A stretch of DNA of 64,000 bases from positions 682,001 through 746,000 of the forward strand of contig NZ_PZZL01000001.1 of the NCBI RefSeq assembly GCF_003046185.1, written 5' to 3'. The first letter of the stretch is position 1. Every line of letters starts with the position of its first letter. The stretch comes from Phreatobacter oligotrophus. GTDB taxonomy: Bacteria; Pseudomonadota; Alphaproteobacteria; Rhizobiales; Phreatobacteraceae. Shown piece after piece: positions 8,069 through 16,527 of the stretch. The position numbers were made by a program, and so were the translations under genes. The notes below the pieces were generated by a model. The model did not search any database. It saw only the letters and a list, made by a program, of their open reading frames with translations, and was not told the DNA's origin.

Positions 8069-9103
8069 ATGATAAGGAACTTCGTCCTGGCGGGCCTTGC
8101 GGCCTCCGCCCTCGTCTTCGGCCCGACGGCCGCCGAGGCCGGCCGCGATCTGGACGCCATCAAGGCCCGCGGCACCATCCGCTGCGGCGTGCAGGGCCCG
8201 TCCAACCCCGGCTTCGGCGTGCCGAACGCCCAGGGCGTCTGGGGCGGCTTCAACGTCGAGATCTGCCGCGCCGTCGCCATCACCATCTTCAACGACCCGA
8301 ACAAGGTCGAGTTCGTTCCGGTGACGACCCAGTCGCGCTTCCCGGCGCTGACCAATGGCGAGGTCGACATCCTCTCCAACAACTCGACCTGGACGCTGAC
8401 CCGCGACACCGGTGTCAACCGCTTCAACTTCCCGGCCATCGTCTTCTATGACGGCCAGTCCGTGATGGTGCCGCGCCGCCTCAACGTCACCTCCGCCAAG
8501 CAGCTCAACGGCGCCACCGTCTGCGTCCAGCCCGGCACCACCACCGAGCTCAACCTCGCGGACTATTTCCGCCAGAACAACATGACCTTCCGCCCGGTGG
8601 TCATCGAGGCGCTCGACGAGCTGCGCCGCGCCTACGACCAGGGCCGCTGCGACGTCTTCACCAACGACTTCGCCGCGCTCGCCGCTGCCCGCGTGCTGCT
8701 CACCAATCCGCGCGATCACGTGATCCTGCCGGAGCGCATGTCGAAGGAGCCGCTCTCGCCGGTCGTCCGCCAGGGTGACGAGGAGCTCACCAACATCGTC
8801 GCCTGGACCGTCTTCGGCCTGATCGACGCCGAGGAGTTCGGCATCACCCAGGCTAACGTCGACCAGATGGCCACCACCGCCACCGATCCGCGCATCCGTC
8901 GCCTGCTCGGCACCGAGCCGGGCATGAGCGCCGCCCTCGGCGCCGCCGATCCCGGCTACATGCGCGCCATCATCAAGGCCTTCGGCAATTACGGCGAGAT
9001 CTTCGAGCGTCATCTCGGCCCGAACACGCCCCTCGGCCTGGAGCGCGGCCTGAACCGCACCTGGACCAACGGCGGCCTGCTCTACGCCCCGCCGGCCCGC
9101 TGA
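8069..9103 (+). CDS. aapJ: Polar amino-acid ABC transporter binding protein (AapJ/BztA type)
   Basis: A 344-residue periplasmic binding protein of the general L-amino-acid family. A Sec signal peptide (MIRNFVLAGLAASALVFG..AEA, about 24 residues) precedes the lobe start LDAIKARGTIRCGVQG; the two-cysteine pattern and the VDILSNNSTWTLTRDT block are diagnostic of AapJ/BztA. The ATG at 8069 is eight bases after AGGAG, which decides against longer frames. It is followed after a strong hairpin by the two permease genes. Known homologues bind a broad set of L-amino acids, but the linked catabolic genes suggest a more special ligand here. Confidence 0.92.
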   Translation: MIRNFVLAGLAASALVFGPTAAEAGRDLDAIKARGTIRCGVQGPSNPGFGVPNAQGVWGGFNVEICRAVAITIFNDPNKVEFVPVTTQSRFPALTNGEVDILSNNSTWTLTRDTGVNRFNFPAIVFYDGQSVMVPRRLNVTSAKQLNGATVCVQPGTTTELNLADYFRQNNMTFRPVVIEALDELRRAYDQGRCDVFTNDFAALAAARVLLTNPRDHVILPERMSKEPLSPVVRQGDEELTNIVAWTVFGLIDAEEFGITQANVDQMATTATDPRIRRLLGTEPGMSAALGAADPGYMRAIIKAFGNYGEIFERHLGPNTPLGLERGLNRTWTNGGLLYAPPAR

Positions 9104-9125
9104 TCGCGCCTCATATGACCGTCGG

Positions 9126-9152
9126 CCCCGGGGCGCGCCATGCGCCCCGGGG
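9126..9152. terminator. Strong hairpin between aapJ and aapQ (attenuator or mRNA stabiliser)
   Basis: A perfect 11-bp GC stem, CCCCGGGGCGC (9126-9136), loop GCCAT, GCGCCCCGGGG (9142-9152). No T-run follows, so full termination is unlikely. Such hairpins after binding-protein genes usually stabilise the upstream message and lower expression of the permease genes; this is inferred from position. Confidence 0.6.
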
Positions 9153-9218
9153 TTCGCCATACCGGGCACGGGATTTGCGAAGCCCCGTCGCCATCCGCCG
9201 CCGCCCCGGGACAGTGCC

Positions 9219-10397
9219 ATGACCACAACCGACCGCCCGACTGCGCCGAAAACGGCGTTCTGGAACGATCCCGTCAAGCGCGGGCTCGCCCTGCAGACCG
9301 GGCTCGTGGTCTTCGTCGTGATGGTCGTCTGGGCCGCCTTCAACAACATGTCGGCCAACATGCTGGCCCGCGGTCTCGCCTTCGGCTGGGACTATCTGGG
9401 ACGGCAGGCGAATTTCGCCATCGGCGAGGGGCTCATCAGCTTCGCGCCCACCGACACCTATGGGCGCGCCGTCCTCGTCGGCCTGCTCAACACGCTCCGC
9501 ATCGCCGTCGTCGGCATCGTGCTCGCGACCCTGCTCGGCGTCGCGGTGGGCGTCATGCGCCTGTCCTCCAATCCGCTGCTCGCGCGCATCGTGGCCGGCT
9601 ATGTCGAGGTCGTGCGCAACACGCCGCTGCTGCTGCAGCTCTTCCTCTGGTACGCCATCATCAACGCCTTGCCCGGTCCGCGTCAGGCCCTGCCGGTGGG
9701 TCCCGGCATGTTCCTGTCGAACCGCGGCATGAAGATGCCCTGGGTCGAGTGGTCGCCGGCGCTGTGGCCGGCCATCTGGGCCCTCGTCGCTGGCCTTGTC
9801 GCCAGCATCGTCGCGGCCAAGGCCCTGAAGCGCCGCCGCGAGGCGACGGGCGACGCGCCGCCGCTGCTGCCCATCGCCGCCGGCCTGATCATCGGCCTGC
9901 CCTTCCTCGCCCTCGCCGCGCAGGGCTTCCCCGCAACGCTCTCGGTGCCGGTCCTGCAGGGCTTCAACTTCTCCGGCGGCGTCGAGCTCTCGCCCGAATT
10001 CGTCGCCCTGCTGCTCGGCCTCGTGCTCTACACCGCCGCCTTCATCGCCGAGATCGTCCGCGGCGGCATCGTCTCGGTGTCGAAGGGCCAGTGGGAGGCC
10101 GCCAATGCCCTGGGCCTGCCGGCGCCGCGCATCATGCGCCTCGTCATCCTGCCGCAGGCGCTGCGGGTCATCATCCCGCCGCTGACCAGCCAGTATCTCA
10201 ACCTCACGAAGAACTCGTCGCTGGCGGTGGCGATCGGCTACCCTGACCTCGTCCACGTCTCCAACACGACGATGAACCAGACCGGCCGTGCCGTGGAGGT
10301 GATCCTCGTCTTCGCGGTGGTCTACCTGACCATCTCCCTTGTCACCTCGGCCTTCATGAACTGGTACAACGGCCGCGTCGCGATCCGGGAGCGCTGA
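9219..10397 (+). CDS. aapQ: Amino-acid ABC transporter permease (AapQ/BztB)
   Basis: A 392-residue membrane protein of the His/Glu/Gln/Arg permease family, with the long form typical of AapQ: an N-terminal membrane anchor (LALQTGLVVFVVMVVWAAF), a second hydrophobic block around residue 85-125, and a large insert before the C-terminal transport core. The EAA loop is at about residues 290-310 (EAANALGLPAPRIMRLVILPQA). The phrase VRNTPLLLQLFLWY is a family hallmark. It starts at the ATG at 9219 and ends three bases before aapM. Confidence 0.92.
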   Translation: MTTTDRPTAPKTAFWNDPVKRGLALQTGLVVFVVMVVWAAFNNMSANMLARGLAFGWDYLGRQANFAIGEGLISFAPTDTYGRAVLVGLLNTLRIAVVGIVLATLLGVAVGVMRLSSNPLLARIVAGYVEVVRNTPLLLQLFLWYAIINALPGPRQALPVGPGMFLSNRGMKMPWVEWSPALWPAIWALVAGLVASIVAAKALKRRREATGDAPPLLPIAAGLIIGLPFLALAAQGFPATLSVPVLQGFNFSGGVELSPEFVALLLGLVLYTAAFIAEIVRGGIVSVSKGQWEAANALGLPAPRIMRLVILPQALRVIIPPLTSQYLNLTKNSSLAVAIGYPDLVHVSNTTMNQTGRAVEVILVFAVVYLTISLVTSAFMNWYNGRVAIRER

Positions 10398-10400
10398 CCC

Positions 10401-11546
10401 ATGAACCCTCCCGTCGCCCCCGCCACCTTTACCGCCTTCGTCGCCAGCGAGCGCCTGGCCGACCTGAAGCCCCCGGCGAGCGTCCGGCCCTCCTGGCCGG
10501 TCGCACTGCTGCGCACCTATTTCGGCACGCCCGGCAACGCCGTCATCACGATCGTCTGCCTCGGGCTCCTCGCCTGGCTGCTGCCGCCCTTCCTCTCCTG
10601 GGCGCTGTTCAACGCCACCTTCGTCGGCACCGCCGCCCAGTGCCGCGAGGCGGGCGGCGCCTGCTGGGCCTTCATCGGCGAGAAGTTCTGGTTCTCGGTC
10701 TTCGGCCTCTATCCCTTCGAGCAGCGCTGGCGGCCCGCGACCGTCCTGGTGATCTTCGCTGCGATGGTCGCGCTGTCGACGCAGCGCGTCTTCTGGCGGC
10801 GCGAACTCGTCTATGGCTGGGTCGGCGTGCTTGGCGTGATGTGGGGCCTGATGGGCGGCTCCGTCCTCGGCATCCGCATTCCCGGCCTCGAGCCGGTGGC
10901 GACGCGGCTGTGGGGCGGCTGGCTCGTCACCATCTTCCTTTCGGTCTTCGGCCTCGCCATGGCCTATCCGATCGGCATCATGCTGGCGCTGGGCCGCCGC
11001 TCGAAGCGGCCGATCGTGCGCGCGCTGTCGGTGGCCTGGATCGAGTTCATCCGCGGCGTGCCGCTGATCTCGCTCCTCTTCATCGCCACCTTCATCGTGC
11101 CGCTCTTCATGCCGCAGGGCGTCGAGATCGACCGGCTGATCCGCGCCCAGATCGCCTTCATCGTCTTCGCCGCGGCCTACATGGCCGAGGTCTTCCGCGG
11201 TGGCCTGCAGGCGATCCCCAAGGGACAGTTCGAGGGCGCCGCCTCCGTCGGCCTGAACTATGCGCAGACCATGCGCTTCATCATCCTGCCGCAGGCGCTG
11301 AAGATCACCATTCCCGCCCAGGTCAACACCTTCATCGGCCTGTTCAAGGACACGACGCTGGTGCTGATCATCGGCATCTTCGACTTCTTCACGACGCTGC
11401 GCTCGGCGCTCGGCGATTCCAACTGGCTGGGCTTCGCGACGGAGGCCTATCTCTATGCCGCCTTCGTCTATTTCGTCGCCTGCTACACGATGAGCCGCTA
11501 CTCCCAGCGCCTCGAACGCGATCTCAGCCCGGAAAAAGTGCGCTGA
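10401..11546 (+). CDS. aapM: Amino-acid ABC transporter permease (AapM/BztC)
   Basis: A 381-residue second permease of the Aap system. A long N-terminal part with several membrane segments precedes the transport core; VAWIEFIRGVPLISLLF and the EAA loop EGAASVGLNYAQTMRFIILPQA (about 275-296) mark the family. The start ATG lies three bases after the aapQ stop. In rhizobia the ATPase gene aapP follows directly, but here the next gene, 135 bp on, is a dehydrogenase. The ATPase must be encoded elsewhere, or another amino-acid ATPase is shared. Confidence 0.92.
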   Translation: MNPPVAPATFTAFVASERLADLKPPASVRPSWPVALLRTYFGTPGNAVITIVCLGLLAWLLPPFLSWALFNATFVGTAAQCREAGGACWAFIGEKFWFSVFGLYPFEQRWRPATVLVIFAAMVALSTQRVFWRRELVYGWVGVLGVMWGLMGGSVLGIRIPGLEPVATRLWGGWLVTIFLSVFGLAMAYPIGIMLALGRRSKRPIVRALSVAWIEFIRGVPLISLLFIATFIVPLFMPQGVEIDRLIRAQIAFIVFAAAYMAEVFRGGLQAIPKGQFEGAASVGLNYAQTMRFIILPQALKITIPAQVNTFIGLFKDTTLVLIIGIFDFFTTLRSALGDSNWLGFATEAYLYAAFVYFVACYTMSRYSQRLERDLSPEKVR

Positions 11547-11564
11547 CCTCGCGTCACAACCAGC

Positions 11565-11594
11565 CCCGGCGCATGGCAGCTTGCCATCACCGGG
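11565..11594. terminator. Hairpin after aapM
   Basis: Nested inverted repeat: CCCGG (11565-11569) with CCGGG (11590-11594) around ATGGCA-GCT-TGCCAT (11573-11587). No T-run follows, so it may reduce rather than stop transcription into the following catabolic genes. Confidence 0.35.
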
Positions 11595-11681
11595 TCTGCC
11601 CAATCTCGCGCCTTGACCCTTTGATGAGCAACCGCTCCAGTCTCGCCGGGCGGGTCGCGCAGCACAGGGCAGGGGGTCCGG

Positions 11682-12554
11682 GTGAGGGCATTGAGCATCG
11701 GCGTCGTGGGCCTCGGGCGCATGGGCCTTGGCATGGCCGCGAATGGCGTGGCCAAGGGTTTCCGCACCTATGGCAGCGATCCCTCGCCTGACCGGGTGGC
11801 CCTGGCGGAGGCGAAGGGCGTCATCGCCCTCGGCCTCGCCGATCTCTTCGCAGCCAGCGACGTGGTCATCGCCTCGCTGCCCACGGCCGATGTGGTGGCG
11901 AAGGTCGTCGAGGCGCCCGATGGTTTCCTCGCGAAAGCACCAAAGGGCGCGGTCTTCGTCGATACCTCGACCTCGGAGGCCGGCGTTTCCCGCCGCCTTG
12001 CGGCCCTCGCGGCCGAGAAGGGGCTTGGCTTCATCGATGCACCTGTCTCGGGCGGCCCAGCGGGCGCCGAGGCCGGCACGCTCACCATGATGATCGGCGG
12101 CGAGGCTGGTCACCTCGCCCGCGCCATGCCGGTGCTGGAGGCCATCAGCGCCAAGCGGCTTCATGTTGGCGGTCCCGGCGCCGGCAATGTCGCCAAGCTC
12201 GTCAACAATCTCCTCGTGGGCGCCCATCTGCTCACCGTGTCCGAAGCCGTGCGCCTGTCGGAGGCCGCCGGCGTTCCCGCGGCGGACGTGCTGGCTGTGG
12301 TCAATGCCGCCTCCGGCCGCTCGGCGGTCTCGGAGGTCAACTATCCCCGCTGGGTGCTGAACGGCGCCTTCGATTCCGGCTTCACCATGGGCCTGATGCG
12401 CAAGGACGTGCGCCTCGCGGCGGCGCTCGCCGCGGAGGTTGGCGCTGATCTTCCAGTCAGCGAACTCGTGGCCCGCATCTGGGCGGACAGCGCCGCTCGC
12501 CTCGCCGATGGCGAGGATTTCAACCGCATCGTCGAGGACAAGACGGCCCCATGA
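11682..12554 (+). CDS. Beta-hydroxyacid dehydrogenase (3-hydroxyisobutyrate dehydrogenase family)
   Basis: A 290-residue NAD(P)-dependent dehydrogenase. The Rossmann motif GVVGLGRMG (8-16), the family signature FIDAPVSGGPAGAEAGTL (about 117-134) and the catalytic lysine block GNVAKLVNN (Lys172) are all present. Members oxidise 3-hydroxyisobutyrate, tartronate semialdehyde or related beta-hydroxyacids; the substrate cannot be told. The start is GTG at 11682 behind a GGGGG stretch. Its stop overlaps the next start by ATGA, so dehydrogenase and aldehyde dehydrogenase are made together, suggesting alcohol to semialdehyde to acid oxidation. Confidence 0.87.
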   Translation: MRALSIGVVGLGRMGLGMAANGVAKGFRTYGSDPSPDRVALAEAKGVIALGLADLFAASDVVIASLPTADVVAKVVEAPDGFLAKAPKGAVFVDTSTSEAGVSRRLAALAAEKGLGFIDAPVSGGPAGAEAGTLTMMIGGEAGHLARAMPVLEAISAKRLHVGGPGAGNVAKLVNNLLVGAHLLTVSEAVRLSEAAGVPAADVLAVVNAASGRSAVSEVNYPRWVLNGAFDSGFTMGLMRKDVRLAAALAAEVGADLPVSELVARIWADSAARLADGEDFNRIVEDKTAP

Positions 12555-14080
12555 CGCTCCATCATCGTCCCGACACCGCTGCCCGCGTCGCGGCGCTCTT
12601 CGCCTCCCTCGTGCCGGGCGGGGTCATCGGCTCGCGCATCGCCGGCGAAACCGTGGTCGGCACCGGTGAGGCCATCACCCTCGTCGATCCGGTTACGGCC
12701 AAGCCCTTCGCCAGCTTCCGCGATGGTGGCGAGAGCGCCGCCGCGCAGGCGCTGGAGGCAACCGTGCCGGCCTTCGCCGCGTGGGGCGCCATGCCGGCCT
12801 CTGCGCGCGGCCGCGTCATCTGGGCCATCGGGCAGGGGGTGCGGGCCAAGGCGGGGGCCCTCGCCGAACTGGAGACGCTCGCCTCCGGCAAGCCGATCCG
12901 CGACACCCGCGTCGAGGTCGCGAAGGTCGCCGAGATGTTCGAGTACTATGCCGGCTGGGCCGACAAGCTCCACGGCGATGTCATTCCGGTGCCGACCTCG
13001 CACCTCAACTATGTCCGGCGCGAGCCCTTTGGCGCGGTGGTGCAGATCACCCCCTGGAATGCGCCGATCTTCACCGCCGGCTGGCAGATCGCCCCGGCCA
13101 TCGCCGCCGGCAATGCGGTCGTGCTGAAGCCCTCGGAGCTGACGCCCTTCACCTCGCTGGCCCTCGCGGTCATCTGCGAGGAGGCCGGCGTGCCGAAGGG
13201 CCTGGTCAACGTCCTGGCGGGGCTTGGCGCCACGACGGGCGCTGCGGCCGTCGCCCATCCGCTGACCCGGCTCGTCGTCTTCGTCGGATCGCGCGAGACC
13301 GGCGCCCGCATCGCCGCCACCGCGGCGAAGCGCGTGGTGCCGACCCTGCTGGAGCTCGGCGGCAAGTCCGCCAACATCGTCTTTCCCGATGCCGATCTCG
13401 ACCGCGCCGTGCTGGGGGCGCAGGCCGCCATCTTCTCCGGCGCCGGCCAGTCCTGCGTCGCCGGCTCGCGCCTCCTCGTCCACCGCTCCATCCACGCCGA
13501 ATTCGTCGAGCGCCTGGCGAAGGCCGCTCCGCGCATTCCGGTCGGTGATCCTCTGGATGAGGCAACCCAGATCGGCCCCATCGTCCATGGCGGCCAATGG
13601 TCGAAGATCGACGGCATGGTGCAGGCGGGCATCGGCGAGGGCGCCGTGGTCGCGGCCGGCGGTGGCCGTCCTGAAGGAAGCGGGGAGGGCTTCTTCTACG
13701 CGCCGACCGTGCTCGACCGCGTGACGCCCACCATGGAGATCGCCCGCGAGGAGGTTTTTGGCCCGGTCGTGGCGGTGACGCCCTTCGACTGCGAGGAGGC
13801 GGCCGTGACGCTCGCCAATGCCACGGATTATGGCCTCGCGGGCGCGGTCTGGACCCGCGATGTCGGGCGCGCCCACCGCGTCGCCGCCAAGGTGCGCGCC
13901 GGCACCTTCTGGATCAATTCCTACAAGACCATCAACGTGATGAGCCCCTTCGGCGGCTTCGGCCAGTCCGGCTATGGCCGCTCGTCCGGCCTTGAGGCGC
14001 TGCACGCCTACACCACGACGAAAAGCGTCTGGGTGGAGACGGCCGAGGCGCCGGCCGTCGGCTTCGGCTATGCGGGGTAA
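12551..14080 (+). CDS. NAD(P)-dependent aldehyde dehydrogenase
   Basis: A 509-residue aldehyde dehydrogenase of the betaine-aldehyde/gamma-aminobutyraldehyde type. The catalytic set is complete: Asn170 in TPWNAP, Lys193 in LKPSE, Glu268 in LLELGGKSANIVF and Cys302 in GAGQSCVAG. The nucleotide loop usually written GSTxxG reads GSRETG (246-251), with Arg for Thr, which could affect coenzyme choice. It starts with an ATGA overlap on the preceding dehydrogenase and ends four bases before the PLP-enzyme gene, so it is an inner gene of a coupled catabolic operon. Confidence 0.92.
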   Translation: MTLHHRPDTAARVAALFASLVPGGVIGSRIAGETVVGTGEAITLVDPVTAKPFASFRDGGESAAAQALEATVPAFAAWGAMPASARGRVIWAIGQGVRAKAGALAELETLASGKPIRDTRVEVAKVAEMFEYYAGWADKLHGDVIPVPTSHLNYVRREPFGAVVQITPWNAPIFTAGWQIAPAIAAGNAVVLKPSELTPFTSLALAVICEEAGVPKGLVNVLAGLGATTGAAAVAHPLTRLVVFVGSRETGARIAATAAKRVVPTLLELGGKSANIVFPDADLDRAVLGAQAAIFSGAGQSCVAGSRLLVHRSIHAEFVERLAKAAPRIPVGDPLDEATQIGPIVHGGQWSKIDGMVQAGIGEGAVVAAGGGRPEGSGEGFFYAPTVLDRVTPTMEIAREEVFGPVVAVTPFDCEEAAVTLANATDYGLAGAVWTRDVGRAHRVAAKVRAGTFWINSYKTINVMSPFGGFGQSGYGRSSGLEALHAYTTTKSVWVETAEAPAVGFGYAG

Positions 14081-14083
14081 GCC

Positions 14084-15247
14084 ATGACATCGCCGAGCCC
14101 CACGATCCTGACCGTCGGCGGCGACAGCCGTCTCCTCGCCAATCCCGACCTCGACCGGTCCTTGCCCTATGGGGCCGAACAGCGCGCCATCCTGTCGCGG
14201 GAGGGTGGCCGGGCCGCCCATGCCGCCATCGCGGCCTGGGATGGCTACGCGCCGACGCCGCTCCTGTCGCTCGACGCCCTGGCGCAAGAGGCGGGGGTCG
14301 GCGCGATCCTCTACAAGCACGAGGCGCACCGCTTCGTGCTGAAGAGCTTTAAGGCCCTGGGCGGCGCCTATGCGGTGGAGCGGCTGGTGGTCTCCCGCGG
14401 GTCGGCCGAGGGCCTGACCGTCACCTGCGCCACCGACGGCAATCACGGCCGGGCCGTGGCCTGGGGCGCCCGCCGGCTCGGCGTGCGCGCGGTCATCTAT
14501 GTCCATGAGACCGTGAGCCAGGGCCGCGCCGATGCCATCGCCGCCTATGGCGCGGAGGTGCGCCGCGTGCCCGGCAATTACGACGATGCCGTGCGGGCCT
14601 CGGCGGAAGCCGCGGCCGCCAACGGCTGGACCATCGTCTCCGACACGTCCTGGCCGGGCTATGACCTCATCCCGCGCGGTGTCATGCAGGGCTATGCGGT
14701 GCTGGGGCTCGAGGCGGAGGCGCAGGGCGCGCGTCCGACCCATGTCTTCGTCCAGGGCGGCGTCGGCGGCATTGCCGCAGCCATGCTCTCCTGGACCTGG
14801 GAGAGCCTTGGGGCCGACCGGCCGATCCTCGTCGTGGTCGAGCCGAACCGTGCCGCCTGCCTGCTCGAAAGCGCTGCCGCGCGGCGCTGGACCACGGTTG
14901 GCGGCGACCTCGACACGATCATGGCGGGCCTTGCCTGCGGCGAGCCCTCCGAACTCGCTTGGGCGCTGCTGTCGCCCGGCGCCGATGCCTTCATGGACAT
15001 TCCGGACGGCCGGGCTGCCGACACCATGCGCCGTCTCGCCGAACTGGGCATTGCCGCAGGCGAGTCAGGGGTCGCCGGCCTTGCCGGGCTGATGGCCGCC
15101 GCCGCCGATCCCGCGGCGCGGGCGCTGCTGCGCCTGGATGCGACGTCCCGTGTCCTGTGCATCGGCACCGAGGGCGCCACCGATCCCGCCATTTACCGAG
15201 AGATCGTCGGCCGCGCCGCCGAAGATGTCGAAAGGGCCGCCGCATGA
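14084..15247 (+). CDS. Diaminopropionate ammonia-lyase-like PLP enzyme
   Basis: A 387-residue fold-type II PLP enzyme most like diaminopropionate ammonia-lyase (DpaL/YgeX), which splits 2,3-diaminopropionate to pyruvate and two ammonia. The PLP lysine is Lys90 in LKSFKALGGAYA; the ATDGNHGR block (116-123) and SDTSWPGY match the family, as does the glycine loop VQGGVGGIAAAM. Threonine dehydratase is the main alternative, but the RFVLKSFKALGG context favours DpaL. The stop overlaps the next ATG (ATGA), coupling it to the N-carbamoyl amino-acid hydrolase. Confidence 0.82.
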   Translation: MTSPSPTILTVGGDSRLLANPDLDRSLPYGAEQRAILSREGGRAAHAAIAAWDGYAPTPLLSLDALAQEAGVGAILYKHEAHRFVLKSFKALGGAYAVERLVVSRGSAEGLTVTCATDGNHGRAVAWGARRLGVRAVIYVHETVSQGRADAIAAYGAEVRRVPGNYDDAVRASAEAAAANGWTIVSDTSWPGYDLIPRGVMQGYAVLGLEAEAQGARPTHVFVQGGVGGIAAAMLSWTWESLGADRPILVVVEPNRAACLLESAAARRWTTVGGDLDTIMAGLACGEPSELAWALLSPGADAFMDIPDGRAADTMRRLAELGIAAGESGVAGLAGLMAAAADPAARALLRLDATSRVLCIGTEGATDPAIYREIVGRAAEDVERAAA

Positions 15248-16173
15248 GCCGCATCGTCACCGTCGGGGCCGCGCAGATGGGCCCCATCCAGCGTGCCCAT
15301 TCGCGGCGCGAGGTCGTTGCCCGCATGGTCGAGCTGATGCGGGAGGCCGCCTCCCACCGCTGCGATCTGGTGGTCTTCCCCGAGCTGACGTTGACGACCT
15401 TCTTCCCGCGCTGGTGGATGGAGGATCAGGCCGAGATCGACGCCTTCTTCGAGCGCGAGATGCCCTCGAACGAGACGGCGCCGCTCTTCACCGAGGCCAA
15501 GCGGCTCGGCATCGGCTTCTCCCTCGGCTATGCAGAACTGACGCCGGAGGGGCGGCGCTTCAACACCGCGATCCTTGTGAACAAATCCGCAGAGATCGTT
15601 GGGAAATATCGGAAAATCCATCTTCCCGGCCATGCCGGCCACGAGCCCTGGCGGGCCTTCCAGCACCTGGAGAAGCGCTATTTCGAGGTGGGGGACCTGT
15701 CCTGGGGCACCTGGAACGCCTTTGGCGGCGCCATGGGCATGATGATCTGCAACGATCGCCGCTGGCCCGAGAGCTACCGGGTGATGGGCCTGCAATCCGT
15801 CGAGATGATCCTGCTCGGCTACAACACGCCGCGCCACAACCCGCCGGCGCCGGACCATGACCGGCTCTCCGAGTTCCACAACCAGCTGGTCATGCAGGCC
15901 GGCGCCTACCAGAACGGCACCTGGGTCGTCGGCGTTGCCAAGGCGGGGGTGGAGGAGGGCTGCGAGATGATCGGCGGCTCCTCGATCATTGCGCCGACCG
16001 GCGAGGTCATCGGCCAGGCGCTGACCCAGGACGACGAACTCGTCGTCGCGCGCTGCGATCTCGACCTGACAAAGAGCTACAAGGCGACGACCTTCAATTT
16101 CGACATGCACCGCCAGCCCGACCAGTACCGGCGCATCGTCGAGCAGAGGGGCGCGGTGAAGGCGGGCGGGTGA
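15244..16173 (+). CDS. N-carbamoyl-D-amino-acid hydrolase (nitrilase superfamily)
   Basis: A 309-residue carbon-nitrogen hydrolase closely resembling Agrobacterium D-carbamoylase along its whole length (for example VVFPELTLTTFFPRW, KYRKIHLPGH, ICNDRRWPE, LGYNTPRHNPP, HRQPDQY). The triad is Glu47, Lys124 and Cys169. D-carbamoylase hydrolyses N-carbamoyl-D-amino acids to D-amino acid, CO2 and ammonia, usually after hydantoin opening. The true start is the ATG at 15244, overlapping the previous stop; a longer frame upstream lies over the PLP-enzyme gene. It ends directly against the convergent hepT gene. No hydantoinase gene is adjacent, though a dihydroorotase-like amidohydrolase occurs at 25-26 kb. 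Confidence 0.9.
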   Translation: MSRIVTVGAAQMGPIQRAHSRREVVARMVELMREAASHRCDLVVFPELTLTTFFPRWWMEDQAEIDAFFEREMPSNETAPLFTEAKRLGIGFSLGYAELTPEGRRFNTAILVNKSAEIVGKYRKIHLPGHAGHEPWRAFQHLEKRYFEVGDLSWGTWNAFGGAMGMMICNDRRWPESYRVMGLQSVEMILLGYNTPRHNPPAPDHDRLSEFHNQLVMQAGAYQNGTWVVGVAKAGVEEGCEMIGGSSIIAPTGEVIGQALTQDDELVVARCDLDLTKSYKATTFNFDMHRQPDQYRRIVEQRGAVKAGG

Positions 16174-16527
16174 TCAGCGGGGGAGGTTCATCAGAAGCGT
16201 CGCGCAGGCTTCATCGAGTGAGTCCAGTTCGTACAACACGATATCGTGGAGAACGCCGGGGTCGATCCGCTCGTAGTCATGGCGGATAATGTTGCCGATG
16301 CCCCGGATCTTGGACCATGGGACATGAGCATGATCCCGTGTGAGGTCGTCGGGGACGTGGCGCAAAGCTTCAGAGATCACAGAAACGCAGCGTTCAATAG
16401 CATTGCGATAGACGGGATCGGCGATCGCGTCGGCTAGCGTCGATCTACGGACCGCCTTGCGCGCAATTGCGATCTGTTCCCGGACATCCTCAAGTCTCAG
16501 CTCTATGGATCGCGGCGGCTTCCTCAT
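16174..16527 (-). CDS. hepT: HepT-like HEPN RNase toxin (DUF86)
   Basis: A 117-residue all-helical HEPN-family protein. In HepT/MntA modules the HEPN protein is an RNase toxin that the MntA nucleotidyltransferase partner AMPylates on a tyrosine. Here the motif region reads IRGIGNIIRHDYERID: the HxY (His83-Asp-Tyr85) is present, but the usual Arg five residues before His is Gly, with Arg75 and Arg82 nearby. This GIGN-type variant is seen among DUF86 proteins as I recall, so activity is not excluded. Its ATG shares one base with the stop of mntA (TGATG). It is convergent with, and directly abuts, the carbamoylase gene. Confidence 0.85.
   Translation of the reverse strand: MRKPPRSIELRLEDVREQIAIARKAVRRSTLADAIADPVYRNAIERCVSVISEALRHVPDDLTRDHAHVPWSKIRGIGNIIRHDYERIDPGVLHDIVLYELDSLDEACATLLMNLPR

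Noticed and set aside
11547-11681. A remnant of the missing aapP ATPase gene after aapM
   Set aside because: No Walker A or signature-motif fragment is visible in any frame of the 135-bp gap.
9111-12227. A 1038-codon open frame on the minus strand
   Set aside because: It lies antisense to aapQ, aapM and the dehydrogenase gene, which have clear family motifs and starts. Its product is rich in Asp, Glu, Arg, Gly and His in a way typical of antisense frames in GC-rich codons.
12341-14743. An 800-codon open frame on the minus strand
   Set aside because: Antisense to the aldehyde dehydrogenase and PLP-enzyme genes; no recognisable domain and the same low-complexity antisense composition.
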